Assembly: GCA_937625935.1 (NCBI GenBank)
Contig: OW569370.1
Span: forward strand, 1-64,000
Length of the DNA stretch: 64,000 nucleotides
From: Tetramitus jugosus
Lineage: Eukaryota > Heterolobosea > Eutetramitea > Acrasida > Vahlkampfiidae
Direction of reading: 5' to 3'
This document shows, one piece after another, positions 20,859 to 29,919 of this stretch. Position 1 is the stretch's first letter; the number at the start of each line of letters is the position of its first letter. Made by a program: the position numbers and the translations under genes. Under the pieces are notes generated by a model that saw nothing but the letters and a program-made list of their open reading frames with translations, was not told the origin of the DNA and did not search any database.

Positions 20859-21804
20859 ATGAATGTCAATGACAAGCAACAGCAACAAGCACAACCCATA
20901 CCATGTAAGTCACACTTGATCACTCTTTATTGTTGAAAAATCACCAACCAACCAACCACTCACTCAATCTCTCTTTCACTCTACTCATTTTACGACAACA
21001 AAACGAATCCTGATTGCACATTTAGCAAACGATGGAAGTTGGACCATTATCATTCGCTTCTTCATCACCGATTCTTCATCTTCTAATGCTCAAATTTCTC
21101 GTGACGAAATCATGGATCATTTCTCAATGTTCGGATCGATTCAAAACATTACGATTCACTCACCTTCATCGACCTCTCCATCCATTACTTCTCAGTGTGT
21201 ATTTGTGCAGTACGAAGAACGTCAGAGTGCTCAATTGGCAATTGATCAAATGAATGAGCAACCACTGTGGAATCAACAAAAGAATAATATGAGTAGCGGC
21301 AGTGATGGAGGAGGAGACAGCAGACGGATCAAATTAGAGGTCAATTGGGTGTTCATGGATGGACCATTGGAGAATCATTATACTCGATATTGTTCATCGT
21401 CGCGTCACCGGAGAGATCGAAACAGAGAACAGAGTCGCCGTCACGTCTATCTTGATCATCATCAGCAGAATCGTGAACGATCGGCATCATCATCGTACAA
21501 CAGAACACAAGATGACTCACATCGGCGGTCTCACCATCAAAAACGACACCGAAAGAACAATGAAGATGATGTGACGACAACTGCCAACGATAAAAAGAAG
21601 CAGAAGATACATAACGATGATGATCACGAGCTAGAGAAACATGATATGCAGACAGAAACTATAGCAGATACAGCGACGACAACAATAGAGCGAACAAAGG
21701 ATGATCACATGGACAGCAACGTGACGAACGATAGCAGAGACAATAATCATTGCTTAAAACAACAACCAACAGACAGTGACAATATCGAACGATCAAATGA
21801 ATAA
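20859..21804 (+). CDS. Y14/RBM8A-like RRM protein with long RS-like tail, 274 aa
   Basis: Two exons: 20859-20904 (MNVNDKQQQQAQPIP) and 21026-21804, joined in phase across an intron with a GTAAGT donor and a TTTAG acceptor. One RRM spans about residues 20-115: WTIIIRFFITD in the RNP2 position, DHFSMFGSIQNITIH, VFVQYEERQSAQLAIDQMN in the RNP1 position, and then VNWVFMDGP, which matches the VxWxFxxGP signature after the RRM of Y14/RBM8A. Y14 is a core exon-junction-complex protein that pairs with Mago. The rest is a long charged tail with SSRHRRDRNREQSRR, longer than usual. The loop between RRM strands holds a Gly/Ser/Asp-rich insert (SSGSDGGGDSRR). It could alternatively be a diverged RRM paralogue; no search was possible. 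Confidence 0.65.
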
Positions 21805-21866
21805 ACGAACCTTAAGAAGTAATACAGGAGAAGAATAATTGTTGTTGGTTCATATTTTTTCACACT

Positions 21867-23283
21867 TTAACAGACACCATTTTGTTGTTGTTTGTCTTGG
21901 TTGTTGATGGATTGAATCTTTTGCAAGACAACTTGCTCCTCGGCCTTCATGTGACTCAATTCTTGATTGAGCTTTTGTATGCGAGAGTCTCCGTCAGCCT
22001 TGTATGTCTGCTCAGCATTCAACTTTGTGGTCAGTGCTTGCTCCTCTTCTCTCACTCTGCTCAACTCTGTGCTCAAACGAACAATTCTGTTATCTCTCTC
22101 CTTGGCTCTCTTTCTCTCGGCATCAACCTCATTGGCCACATGTGACTGTTGATTTTGAAGATAATTTAATTCCTCAGTCAACTTGGCCATCTCTGCTTGA
22201 CGTTGCAAGTCACGTGCGACTTGTTGCTTTGGAGGCGCAACAGTTTGAGAGCTTGTTGCTTGTTGCTTTGACTTGTTGTTGTTGGTGGCAGTAGACTTGC
22301 CTGCTTGCTTGTTAGCAGAGGCTGTTGTTGTTGCTGGTTCTTCACCAGAAACAGCAGCAGCAATGGCAGCAGCTGTAGTTTGCTTTGCCTTCTTGGTTGC
22401 CTTCTTTGACTTTTTGGCTTCGGCAGAGTCGGCTTGAGAGCTCGATTCAGCAGCGGCAGCAGATTGACCTGCAACCACATTCTTTGGTCCTGCATTCTTC
22501 TTGTTGCCACTAGTGATGGACTTTGCTGGTTTGTCGGACCAGTCATATCTGTACTTGAACAATTCTGGGCAGACATTTGGTGGGAATTGCTTTTGTTGAG
22601 AGAGTTTGGCCTTGATCTTGTCCATCTCTTCACTCAGCCTCTCCTTGTTTCTCAAGTAGAGCATAACATTCTTTGCAGCCTCTCTGTTGACATAGGTGAT
22701 CAACATGTGACCCACTTCGTCTTCCACGTGAGTCTCAATGGCTTCTACTTCACCCAAACTGGTAAACAAGTCTCTCAGCATTCTCACTCTTTGATCCTTG
22801 AGCTTTTCTGCCAATCCAGAAATATTACTATGATCGTTATTGTTGTTATTGTATTTGTCAATGTTTTGATCATTATTTTTTGTCACGAGTTTGTATCAGT
22901 TCGCACAATTGATTCAGTTATTGTATTTGAGTTAGCTATGCGACAAAGTAATACAAAAAAAAAGTGATCAACAACTGAATAATTGGTGATGATCATCAAA
23001 ACAAGAAAAATAAACACACTTACGAAGCCAGCAAATCATCAAAGAAAATTCTGCCGACAAAAACAGTTCTAGAGCTTTGCTTTGGTGCACCAGTAGTAGT
23101 TGTAGTTCTAGGCTTTTGAACACCTCCTGCTCTAGCACCTCCTCTAGCTCCACCACGGGTTGATGGTGCACCAGTAGTAGGTTTAGTGTTGGTGTTGCTA
23201 GTGGTTGGCTTATTCTTGTTGAATGGTTGTTTTTGTTGAGTTGTTGTTGATTGTGTGGATGGCTTTTGTTGTTGTTGAGACAT
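21867..23283 (-). CDS. RRM and coiled-coil protein, 406 aa
   Basis: Two exons are inferred: 23283-23024 and 22827-21867, with donor GTAAGTG and acceptor CATAG; the phase joins and completes an RRM. Exon 1 is Gln/Thr-rich with RGGARGGARAG (RGG-like) and ends with TVFVGRIFFDDLL, an RNP2 strand. Exon 2 continues LRDLFTSLGEVEAIETHVEDEVGHMLITYVNREAAKNVMLYLRN, completing the fold. This is followed by FPPNVCPELFKYRYDW, an Ala/Lys/Thr-rich linker and a heptad-rich coiled coil (about 300-400) ending QQNGVC. It is likely an RNA-binding protein that oligomerises. An alternative upstream start in exon 2 would lose RNP2, so the spliced model is preferred. Confidence 0.6.
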
Positions 23284-23662
23284 GATGATTACAGTAGTTG
23301 TTGTTTTGATCGTTTTTTTCTTGTACAAAAATGAGTTGTTGATATGTTGTTGGTGGTGGGTGGGGCCTATATATGTGTAGTTGTTGAGTGTGTTCGTTTG
23401 TTGTTGGGAAGCTTTCTTCTTGTGTCGCAGCACAAAAAAAGTGATTGCGAATGGGCTGGAACTCAGAATCAATGTGAAAATGAAACTCGAGTGGATCGAT
23501 CGGAAGAAATTACAAGTTTTTACAATCATTTTTTCCATGAAGCTGACGAACAAAACAAATACAAGTGAAGATCTGGAATTGCACCGAGTAGCAGATTGAA
23601 CAAGCCACGAGAACACAACAAATCAAAAGAAGGTAACAATTAGGAGCAATATTAGGAAGTCA
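23284..23662. other. Divergent promoter region
   Basis: 379 bp between the starts of the minus-strand RRM gene and the plus-strand hypothetical gene. TTGTT-rich near the left side. No coding evidence and no specific element recognised. Confidence 0.5.
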
Positions 23663-24769
23663 ATGACTCTGCATATCAAACAACAAATCTATCGTTCGCT
23701 AAACGCACTCTTCCACGACTCAGCTGCATCGCCGTCATCATCCATCAGACTGTCCACAGTGTTCAATCTTGGTGGTGAAACTAACCTTGTCGTTGTACCA
23801 AAGTGGGTAGTGTCTAACACTGATGAAACATTGACCATGTCGAGTGGTTGTCACGTGGAGTATCTCGTTCGTTGCATGACTCATCGAGACCATTCTGTCG
23901 ATGAACAAAAACAACAAGTTGACAATGATGAGATTGAAAATAACGAAATGAGGGAAATGAAAGATAATGTCAACAATGACCATGTCAGTAACGATGAGAC
24001 TAGTAATGATAACAACAATGATGATGAGATTATATGTGGTTATCCCGAAGCGCCCTATTTGATGACTGTCGCCCATCATTTGACTCAATGGATGCATCAC
24101 AAGCAATTCCCCATTCAATTTCAACAATTTAAGCACATGGATGAAGATTTTGAGTATTATCAGCATTTGAGGAGCATGCCAATGCATCTGTGGGTCGGTG
24201 ATTTTGGATTGGATCACTTGTTAGGAGGTAGCAGTACAAGTGCAGCGATCGATGATAGTGCAATGGATCAGTTTGTGAGTCATGTGTTGAGTCGAGTGGG
24301 CATACGAGGTCTCTTAACGCTGTTACATCTGAGGAAGACTGCTGGATCGATCGACTATTTTCCACCGACGAAATCTCAGCTCTATGACTCATTTAATCAA
24401 ATACATGGTGGTAAAAGTGATTTGACAGTTGGAGCAAGGGCATTAGCAAAACACTGTCACCGAAGTGTAACGGACAATTGGTGGGGTGCTGTGAAAGGTT
24501 CCAGTAGGATGAAGAATGCGCATGCCCAAGAGGTATTGGATCGTATATTGTCCACGTGCACCTTCTTAAATTGTCATTTATTGCCGCATGATATTCCATG
24601 TTTTGAAGCTCGAAACAAGGATGGTTATGGTGCGAGGTGGGTGTTTGCTCGCATGAATCCAAAACCTGACGCAAACATGGACACGAGCGAGAACAGCAAT
24701 CAGATTGTATTCCGAGGATTTTTGGAGCCGCATGATCCGACCGGTCACGAAAAAGGATGGAAGCACTGA
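23663..24769 (+). CDS. Conserved-looking protein of unknown function, 368 aa
   Basis: ATG at 23663, no introns. The first 80 residues look globular (LGGETNLVVVPKWVV). An acidic, Asn-rich, low-complexity stretch (about 85-125) is followed by a second globular part with MHLWVGDFGLDHLLGG, VGIRGLLTLLHLRKTAGSID, GARALAKHCHRS and, near the end, CFEARNKDGYGARWVF and FRGFLEPHDPTGHEKGWKH. The dense, ungapped C-terminal motif GYGARW...FRGFLEP...GHEKGW.H suggests a conserved domain; I believe similar motifs occur in uncharacterised eukaryotic proteins but cannot name a family. No signal peptide or membrane segment. Confidence 0.7.
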   Translation: MTLHIKQQIYRSLNALFHDSAASPSSSIRLSTVFNLGGETNLVVVPKWVVSNTDETLTMSSGCHVEYLVRCMTHRDHSVDEQKQQVDNDEIENNEMREMKDNVNNDHVSNDETSNDNNNDDEIICGYPEAPYLMTVAHHLTQWMHHKQFPIQFQQFKHMDEDFEYYQHLRSMPMHLWVGDFGLDHLLGGSSTSAAIDDSAMDQFVSHVLSRVGIRGLLTLLHLRKTAGSIDYFPPTKSQLYDSFNQIHGGKSDLTVGARALAKHCHRSVTDNWWGAVKGSSRMKNAHAQEVLDRILSTCTFLNCHLLPHDIPCFEARNKDGYGARWVFARMNPKPDANMDTSENSNQIVFRGFLEPHDPTGHEKGWKH

Positions 24770-24870
24770 AGATGTCAGGTACTACCACTGTAAGCAGTCG
24801 ACTTCTCAATAGGTTTTGTTTTTTATTTACACATTCGATCCGTGATGTGATAGAGCACAATCGCTTGAAT

Positions 24871-26670
24871 TCAAAAGTATATCCTACAGACACCGAACAG
24901 TGGCATCCCAGATTGTTGTTGGTCAAAGAAGAAGCTCATGACAGCCTTTTTCGCCAACAAGAACTGGTCTTGTTCCTTCTTCTTCACCATGACATTCTCC
25001 ACCGTAAACCCACTGAGTCTGTTCTGGAATGCGTCTTGAATCTTGGTCACAATCACATCCCAGTACAATGGATGCACCACCTCATGCCAATATCGATTCT
25101 GGTCAAAAAATGTGGAATCATAGCCCAGTTTGTTCAGAATAAATGGATTACAGGAAACAATCTTTCCTGGTTTCACTGTCACAATCATACCGACATCAGG
25201 ATCGTTTTGATCGGCCAACACATCCAACACAGAGTTACCCGTTGGCTTCTTCTGCAACTGTTCCTTCAGCAGTTGGTTCTCTCGTTGTAAATGATTGACC
25301 GCTTCATTTAATTTTTGAATGTGTTGAGCAGTTCTTGGTGGCGCTGATTGATCAGTCGTCGTCGTTAGCATGAGACTACTTGAGTCAATCACAGGAGATG
25401 ATTGATTGAAGGATGATACTTGATCCGGTGTGTACCAGAATCCATTGTCCATGATGGACTGTGGTGAATCAATCATATTACTATTACTACTAATCGTCTT
25501 ATTACTACTACTAGTACTACCACTATTACTCAATGCAACAACAGAAGGTGGTAGATTGAGAGTCGCACTCGCATCTTCAATCATCATCATTGATGTTGCC
25601 GAGGAAGAAGAGGCAGAAGGAGTAGAGACATCATCTGAAGTTGTTTGTTGCTGTTGTTGCAACTGCTGCTGATAGAGGTGATGATGCTCCGTATCATGCA
25701 TAATCTCACCCAGCAAGTGCTCAAAGGACAATGGCTGTCCACTTGCATTTGTTGTTGTAGCTGACGTTGTCGTTGGTGATGTCGAGTATTGATCATCCAA
25801 CTGATTCCCACTTCCACCACCACCAATCGATGATGACAATTTTGTTTTCTTTCTCCCTCGTTTTTGACTGGGTGCCGGAGTGCACGAGTCGGAGATTTTC
25901 ATTCGGACACAGCGACCACACGGTAACTGTTCATCGCACTTTGCGTGGGCTTTTCTACAATTGGTACAGGCATTTCTCACAAATTTACGCTTTTTGCCGT
26001 GAGGGTCATTGGGATCATCAAAATCAATATCATTTGCACCACCCATACCACCATTGTTATTATTGTCATTTGTGTTATTCGTATTGTTATTGTTATTATG
26101 GTTCAATCCACCACCACCACCACTACCACTACCACCCATATTGTTGTTGTCCATCATCATCATCATGACCATGGACATGGGTGATGGACTGGTGGATGAT
26201 TGTTGTTGTAGTGGAGAGAAGGGTAGTGATGACGCTGATGATGTCAGGAGACTGGGTGTGAGCAATGGAGGTGCACCACCACCACCATCGATACTAGATG
26301 ATGACAAGGAATCATCACTCGATGGAATATGTTGATTATGATTGTTGATGTGAATATCATTGTTATTCATATTGATGCTATTGTTGTTGTTGTTAGCTCT
26401 CTTGCTGTGAATAAATGACTGGACCATTGAACTCAATAGTTCTGATTGTTTTTGATTTTCACTACTGTTGCGATTGGATGTGTTGTTCGTCGACGAATTG
26501 ATATTGTTGTTGTTGTTGTTATTCATTGTGAACCAGTCTTCATTTAATAAATTAGGAGTTTGCAGTTGTTGCTGTTGGTGTTGGTGGTGAAGAAAATGTT
26601 GTTGTTGTGAAATTTCTTTCTTTGATTGCTGTTGATTCTCGATACCTTGTTGTTGTTGATGTAAACTCAT
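24871..26670 (-). CDS. Zn2Cys6-PAS transcription factor (ERT1/RDS2-like), 599 aa
   Basis: The start is ATG 26670 (MSLHQQQQGIENQQ); the upstream TTG in frame is not needed. Long Gln/Asn/Ser/Gly homopolymer tracts fill residues 1-220. A binuclear zinc cluster follows near residues 233-263 (NACTNCRKAHAKC, then DEQLPCGRC), with spacing Cx2Cx6Cx5Cx2Cx8C. Basic RGRKKTK lies after it. A short leucine heptad (HIQKLNEAVNHLQRENQLLKEQL) precedes a C-terminal PAS domain (about 475-599: VGMIVTVKPGKIVSCNPFIL, WHEVVHPLYWDVI). Zinc cluster with x8 last spacing plus a PAS domain is the layout of fungal ERT1/RDS2/AcuK gluconeogenesis regulators (family knowledge), so a metabolic-sensing regulator is plausible. 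Presumed nuclear. Its promoter carries CRE and C/EBP-type palindromes. Confidence 0.8.
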   Translation of the reverse strand: MSLHQQQQGIENQQQSKKEISQQQHFLHHQHQQQQLQTPNLLNEDWFTMNNNNNNNINSSTNNTSNRNSSENQKQSELLSSMVQSFIHSKRANNNNNSINMNNNDIHINNHNQHIPSSDDSLSSSSIDGGGGAPPLLTPSLLTSSASSLPFSPLQQQSSTSPSPMSMVMMMMMDNNNMGGSGSGGGGGLNHNNNNNTNNTNDNNNNGGMGGANDIDFDDPNDPHGKKRKFVRNACTNCRKAHAKCDEQLPCGRCVRMKISDSCTPAPSQKRGRKKTKLSSSIGGGGSGNQLDDQYSTSPTTTSATTTNASGQPLSFEHLLGEIMHDTEHHHLYQQQLQQQQQTTSDDVSTPSASSSSATSMMMIEDASATLNLPPSVVALSNSGSTSSSNKTISSNSNMIDSPQSIMDNGFWYTPDQVSSFNQSSPVIDSSSLMLTTTTDQSAPPRTAQHIQKLNEAVNHLQRENQLLKEQLQKKPTGNSVLDVLADQNDPDVGMIVTVKPGKIVSCNPFILNKLGYDSTFFDQNRYWHEVVHPLYWDVIVTKIQDAFQNRLSGFTVENVMVKKKEQDQFLLAKKAVMSFFFDQQQSGMPLFGVCRIYF

Positions 26671-26837
26671 TTTCTTCCTTTCTGCAACCAAGAAGTGATG
26701 ATGCGAAAAAGCTCCAAGATGAGAGGATCCAGATTTTTAGGGTAAAAACATAGGCGATGGAATTTTCCGGTGAGAACTTTTTTTTCCGCACAAAATCCGA
26801 CGTATCGCGAGGGAATAAGCCGCCGGACTATGCGTCA

Positions 26838-26872
26838 ATTGCGCAGCATCTGACGTCAGTTCATTGCGCAAT
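26838..26872. promoter_or_regulatory. CRE and C/EBP-type palindrome cluster in a divergent promoter
   Basis: The 443-bp gap 26671-27113 separates the zinc-cluster gene from the plus-strand gene at 27114. Within it lie, in 35 bp, ATTGCGCA (26838-26845), the perfect CREB/ATF palindrome TGACGTCA (26851-26858) and the perfect C/EBP palindrome ATTGCGCAAT (26863-26872). The two ATTGCGCA cores are exactly 25 bp apart, in the same orientation, flanking the CRE. Both motif types are bound by bZIP proteins in other eukaryotes. It could serve either or both genes. Function is inferred from motif identity. Confidence 0.5.
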
Positions 26873-27113
26873 AGGTCAACTGCAACATCGAGTCTACTCC
26901 AATTTCACTTGTGTGACAGGCTTAGACCATAGAAGTAGACTTGAATCTTCGGTTTGAGTGTGCAAGCTAAATTCCTCTGCATGTTCTAACTTTAGTCAAG
27001 GGTTGAATGAAAGGAAAACGATTCTTCAAAAATATCAACGCACAAAGCACCATTTAGCCACCTGGAGACACATTGAAAAAACAAAGCAACAGTCTGAGTT
27101 TCAAACACCAACA

Positions 27114-28145
27114 ATGGCCACTGCCATATCTTCCACTACTCCATCCACTGACAGCATGACTACCACAACACTACAACAAGCAACAGCTCAGAACGATCAA
27201 CAGGAGTCGTTCCAGTTCATCTACAATAAGCTCAGATCAGATCTTGATGTATTCAAACAGAACATTCAATCTGTTCTTCAACGCAATCAGAACCTGCAGC
27301 TTCAATTGAATCAGATGAGTAATCGCCTCGATTCAGTCATTGGCAATCAGACAGCGATCAGTCCTTTGGATACTCCTGGCAGTGAGAAAATTGGTGGTAT
27401 TCACTTATTGATGGGAAATTTGAGACAACGTATCAGCTCAACTGGAACTCCCAGTTCCACTCGAACAAATTCCAGGTCAGCGAGCAGCATTGTTTCCTCT
27501 CCAGCTCTCTCTGATGTCATATCCTCAGTTTCGTCTCCAGTGTCAGTGGCAAGCACTGAAGGGAACGATTTAAACATGGATGAAACGCCGATATCTTCTG
27601 CTCCAGTATCGCCTCAAGTTACTTCACCAACAATGCAACGACAACCACAACTCCAACAAGCAGAAGTAAAGATTCAACAAGGTGGTGAAGCAAATCCCTT
27701 GGTTGTGAGAGCGACTGAAAGGGATGAGTCGAGAGACGAACAGCAGACGACAGTGCCTAACATCACTCAAGAAAATCAACCAGCTAATGTCCCTGTGTCC
27801 AAGGGTATTGCAGCTAGAATTGCCCTATTGAACACGGGTAATTTGTTTCAACAGCCCAATCAACCCAATCCTCTGTTAGCACTCAAGAAGAAACGATTAT
27901 CGGCAGCTTCCAGCGCAAATGATGACTCTTCTTCTGTTAGTGAACAGCCTATTGGACCAGCGGCCACCACAGGGGTATCTTCTGGTAAAGTAGCAACCAT
28001 ACTTGTAGATAGCGACGACGCCATGAATACGTCCAAGCAGGAGAGAGTGAAGCATGAACAACTGGGACACCTTCGAAAACCAAAACAAGTCACTAACAGG
28101 AGAGCACCTTCCAAGCTTAACAAATCCCTCTTGGAATCCATATAG
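27114..28145 (+). CDS. Unknown coiled-coil and Ser-rich protein, 343 aa
   Basis: ATG 27114 (MATAISSTTPSTD) was chosen because it begins the compositionally consistent part; the frame is open further upstream without a good start. Residues about 30-85 form an amphipathic coiled coil (FIYNKLRSDLDVFKQNIQSV, QRNQNLQLQLNQMSNRLDSV). A Ser/Thr/Pro-rich disordered middle follows, then a short ordered motif near residue 230 (SKGIAARIALLNTGNLF, then NPLLALKKKRL) that resembles short linear interaction motifs of cytoskeletal adaptors, and a basic tail with a KQERVKHEQ segment. No catalytic domain is seen. No family recognised. Confidence 0.6.
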   Translation: MATAISSTTPSTDSMTTTTLQQATAQNDQQESFQFIYNKLRSDLDVFKQNIQSVLQRNQNLQLQLNQMSNRLDSVIGNQTAISPLDTPGSEKIGGIHLLMGNLRQRISSTGTPSSTRTNSRSASSIVSSPALSDVISSVSSPVSVASTEGNDLNMDETPISSAPVSPQVTSPTMQRQPQLQQAEVKIQQGGEANPLVVRATERDESRDEQQTTVPNITQENQPANVPVSKGIAARIALLNTGNLFQQPNQPNPLLALKKKRLSAASSANDDSSSVSEQPIGPAATTGVSSGKVATILVDSDDAMNTSKQERVKHEQLGHLRKPKQVTNRRAPSKLNKSLLESI

Positions 28146-28234
28146 GGATATCGAAGTTGTAAAATAAATACTTGAGTTAGATCACAACACGCAAGTTTTA
28201 CTCAAGGAAACCAACGTGTTAAACAACCCTCGTT

Positions 28235-29830
28235 CTATTGTTGTCGTCGCAATTGAAGAATAGTGTTTCCACTCCTTCTTCGAGGTAGAGTCTGACTCAT
28301 GCTTGATTGTTGTTTAGGAGATGGTTGATGGAGTGATCGATGAGAACCCAAGGGATCCAGAGATTTGGTTTCGACGGTCATATCGATCGGCAGGTCCAAA
28401 CGCGGCAATTGTTGAGCACCAGATATTGGCCTAGATGTTTCGGTATCATCCTTCTTCGAGGTGGAGTTGGTCGAGGAGTGAGACGACAGGGAAGCTTGCA
28501 ACGTTTCACCCATCTTTGTCACGATCATCATCGAGTGTTGTGTGCTGGGAGACAGGATTCTAGTAAGCGGGTTTCGATTAAACGATAGAGAGGACGGTGA
28601 AGAGGGAGATTTAGGAGATAGGGAGATCAACTTTGGAGAACCAGATGCTTCGTTGTTTGGTCGAACAAAGTTTCTCGGCGAGTGAAATGACCTCCTCGAG
28701 TTGAATTGATAATAGACATGTTGAAATGACTTACTGACGAGTGCATTGCTTGGTGGTAGTGTTTCAGGCAAAATTTTCGATGCAGTATGGTTGAATACAT
28801 GTAAGTCATCCACCGATGTTTGTTTTCTTAGTTTCTTGTAACAAAGTGATATGACTGTTTGTTCATAGAGAGAGCTTGCTGGATCTGACACCGTGTAAAT
28901 GTGAATCTTTGGTTTCTCTCTTCTGTCCTTGTACGCTTCAACATTATTCTTCAGTGTTTTCAAAGGATCGATTCTTCTTGATACTCGCTTCATTCCTTGA
29001 GGGTTCGTTGGATTATCTCCTATATCCAAATTAGAAACGATAGATATTCGATCATAGGCGTCATACACGAAAATACAATCAGCAATTTTTTGACTCTGAT
29101 TGACACCAAACGATTCTTGATCAGCCATGATAGTGACTCGGAACCGAGCTTCCAACAAGGCTCTTGGTTCCTTTTCCCAAGAGAATTGCTTAATGGCATC
29201 AAATATCAGACATCGTGGTTCTTCAAATACCATGAATCCCTCTGCATTGAGTTTCATATTTTCGAGGCAGAGTCTTACGTCTGACTCGGTGTCTGATAGA
29301 GAAGCTCCGATATACACAGAGTATGTAGTCTCCCAAGGATCAGTTCTATTGTTCAGTCTGAGACAGAATTGATAGAATTTTGGATCACACAGCTTTTCCA
29401 GCTCAAACTTTTTCATCTTGTCATACTTTTTCTGCCAGATCGAGTCCTCTTCAATCATAGAAGCATCCCCTGACGCGTTAATATCCTTTTCCGTGTCTGG
29501 AGCTCGAAGTCTTTCTGTACTCAGGATAATATTCTCCTGTTGATCATCCTGACTATCTTTTCGTACAGGAAGCAATGGACTATCTACAGTTCGAAACAAA
29601 CTTGTCGAATCATCATGATCCTTCACCTGTATCCTCATCATCACATCTCCCGCAATTTGCTTTCTTGACTTTGATTCAAACTTGGCTAGATGAGTGGATA
29701 ACTTGTTCCAATTGTGAGGTGTTTCGATGCTCAAGTTTCTCCTGAAAGAAGAAGAACGAGGTACGATAGCTGTATCTATGGGTTGATCTTGAAAGTAATG
29801 ACCAGAAGAGGTCGCAACATCCACATCCAT
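28235..29830 (-). CDS. Hypothetical protein with disordered tail, 531 aa
   Basis: ATG 29830 (MDVDVATSSGHYF) is the first ATG in the frame. Residues about 1-125 are polar. A globular part (about 135-375) has YDKMKKFELEKLCDPKFYQF, TTYSVYIGASLSD, ARFRVTIMADQES, DCIFVYDAYDRISIVSNL and KIHIYTVSDPASSLYEQTVI: alternating beta strands of mixed type, but no family I can name. The last 150 residues are Ser/Pro-rich with repeated SPKSPSSPSS-type phosphorylation-prone motifs. No membrane segment. It ends 90 bp downstream of the big RasGEF gene on the same strand. A signalling or cytoskeletal role is only a guess from neighbours. Confidence 0.65.
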   Translation of the reverse strand: MDVDVATSSGHYFQDQPIDTAIVPRSSSFRRNLSIETPHNWNKLSTHLAKFESKSRKQIAGDVMMRIQVKDHDDSTSLFRTVDSPLLPVRKDSQDDQQENIILSTERLRAPDTEKDINASGDASMIEEDSIWQKKYDKMKKFELEKLCDPKFYQFCLRLNNRTDPWETTYSVYIGASLSDTESDVRLCLENMKLNAEGFMVFEEPRCLIFDAIKQFSWEKEPRALLEARFRVTIMADQESFGVNQSQKIADCIFVYDAYDRISIVSNLDIGDNPTNPQGMKRVSRRIDPLKTLKNNVEAYKDRREKPKIHIYTVSDPASSLYEQTVISLCYKKLRKQTSVDDLHVFNHTASKILPETLPPSNALVSKSFQHVYYQFNSRRSFHSPRNFVRPNNEASGSPKLISLSPKSPSSPSSLSFNRNPLTRILSPSTQHSMMIVTKMGETLQASLSSHSSTNSTSKKDDTETSRPISGAQQLPRLDLPIDMTVETKSLDPLGSHRSLHQPSPKQQSSMSQTLPRRRSGNTILQLRRQQ

Positions 29831-29919
29831 GTTTGAAGACAAAGAGTCGAAAAATTGTGCTGACGAGATGATTGTAAATGTCGCAACGTTATTTTTTTTA
29901 TTGACTGCAAAGTATGAAA

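Noticed and set aside
20578-20872. Acidic and basic plus-strand frames over the F-box gene N-terminus
   Set aside because: Produced by the poly-Ser codons of the F-box protein read in antisense.
24757-25290. 177-codon plus-strand frame
   Set aside because: Antisense to the PAS domain of the zinc-cluster factor; no independent support.
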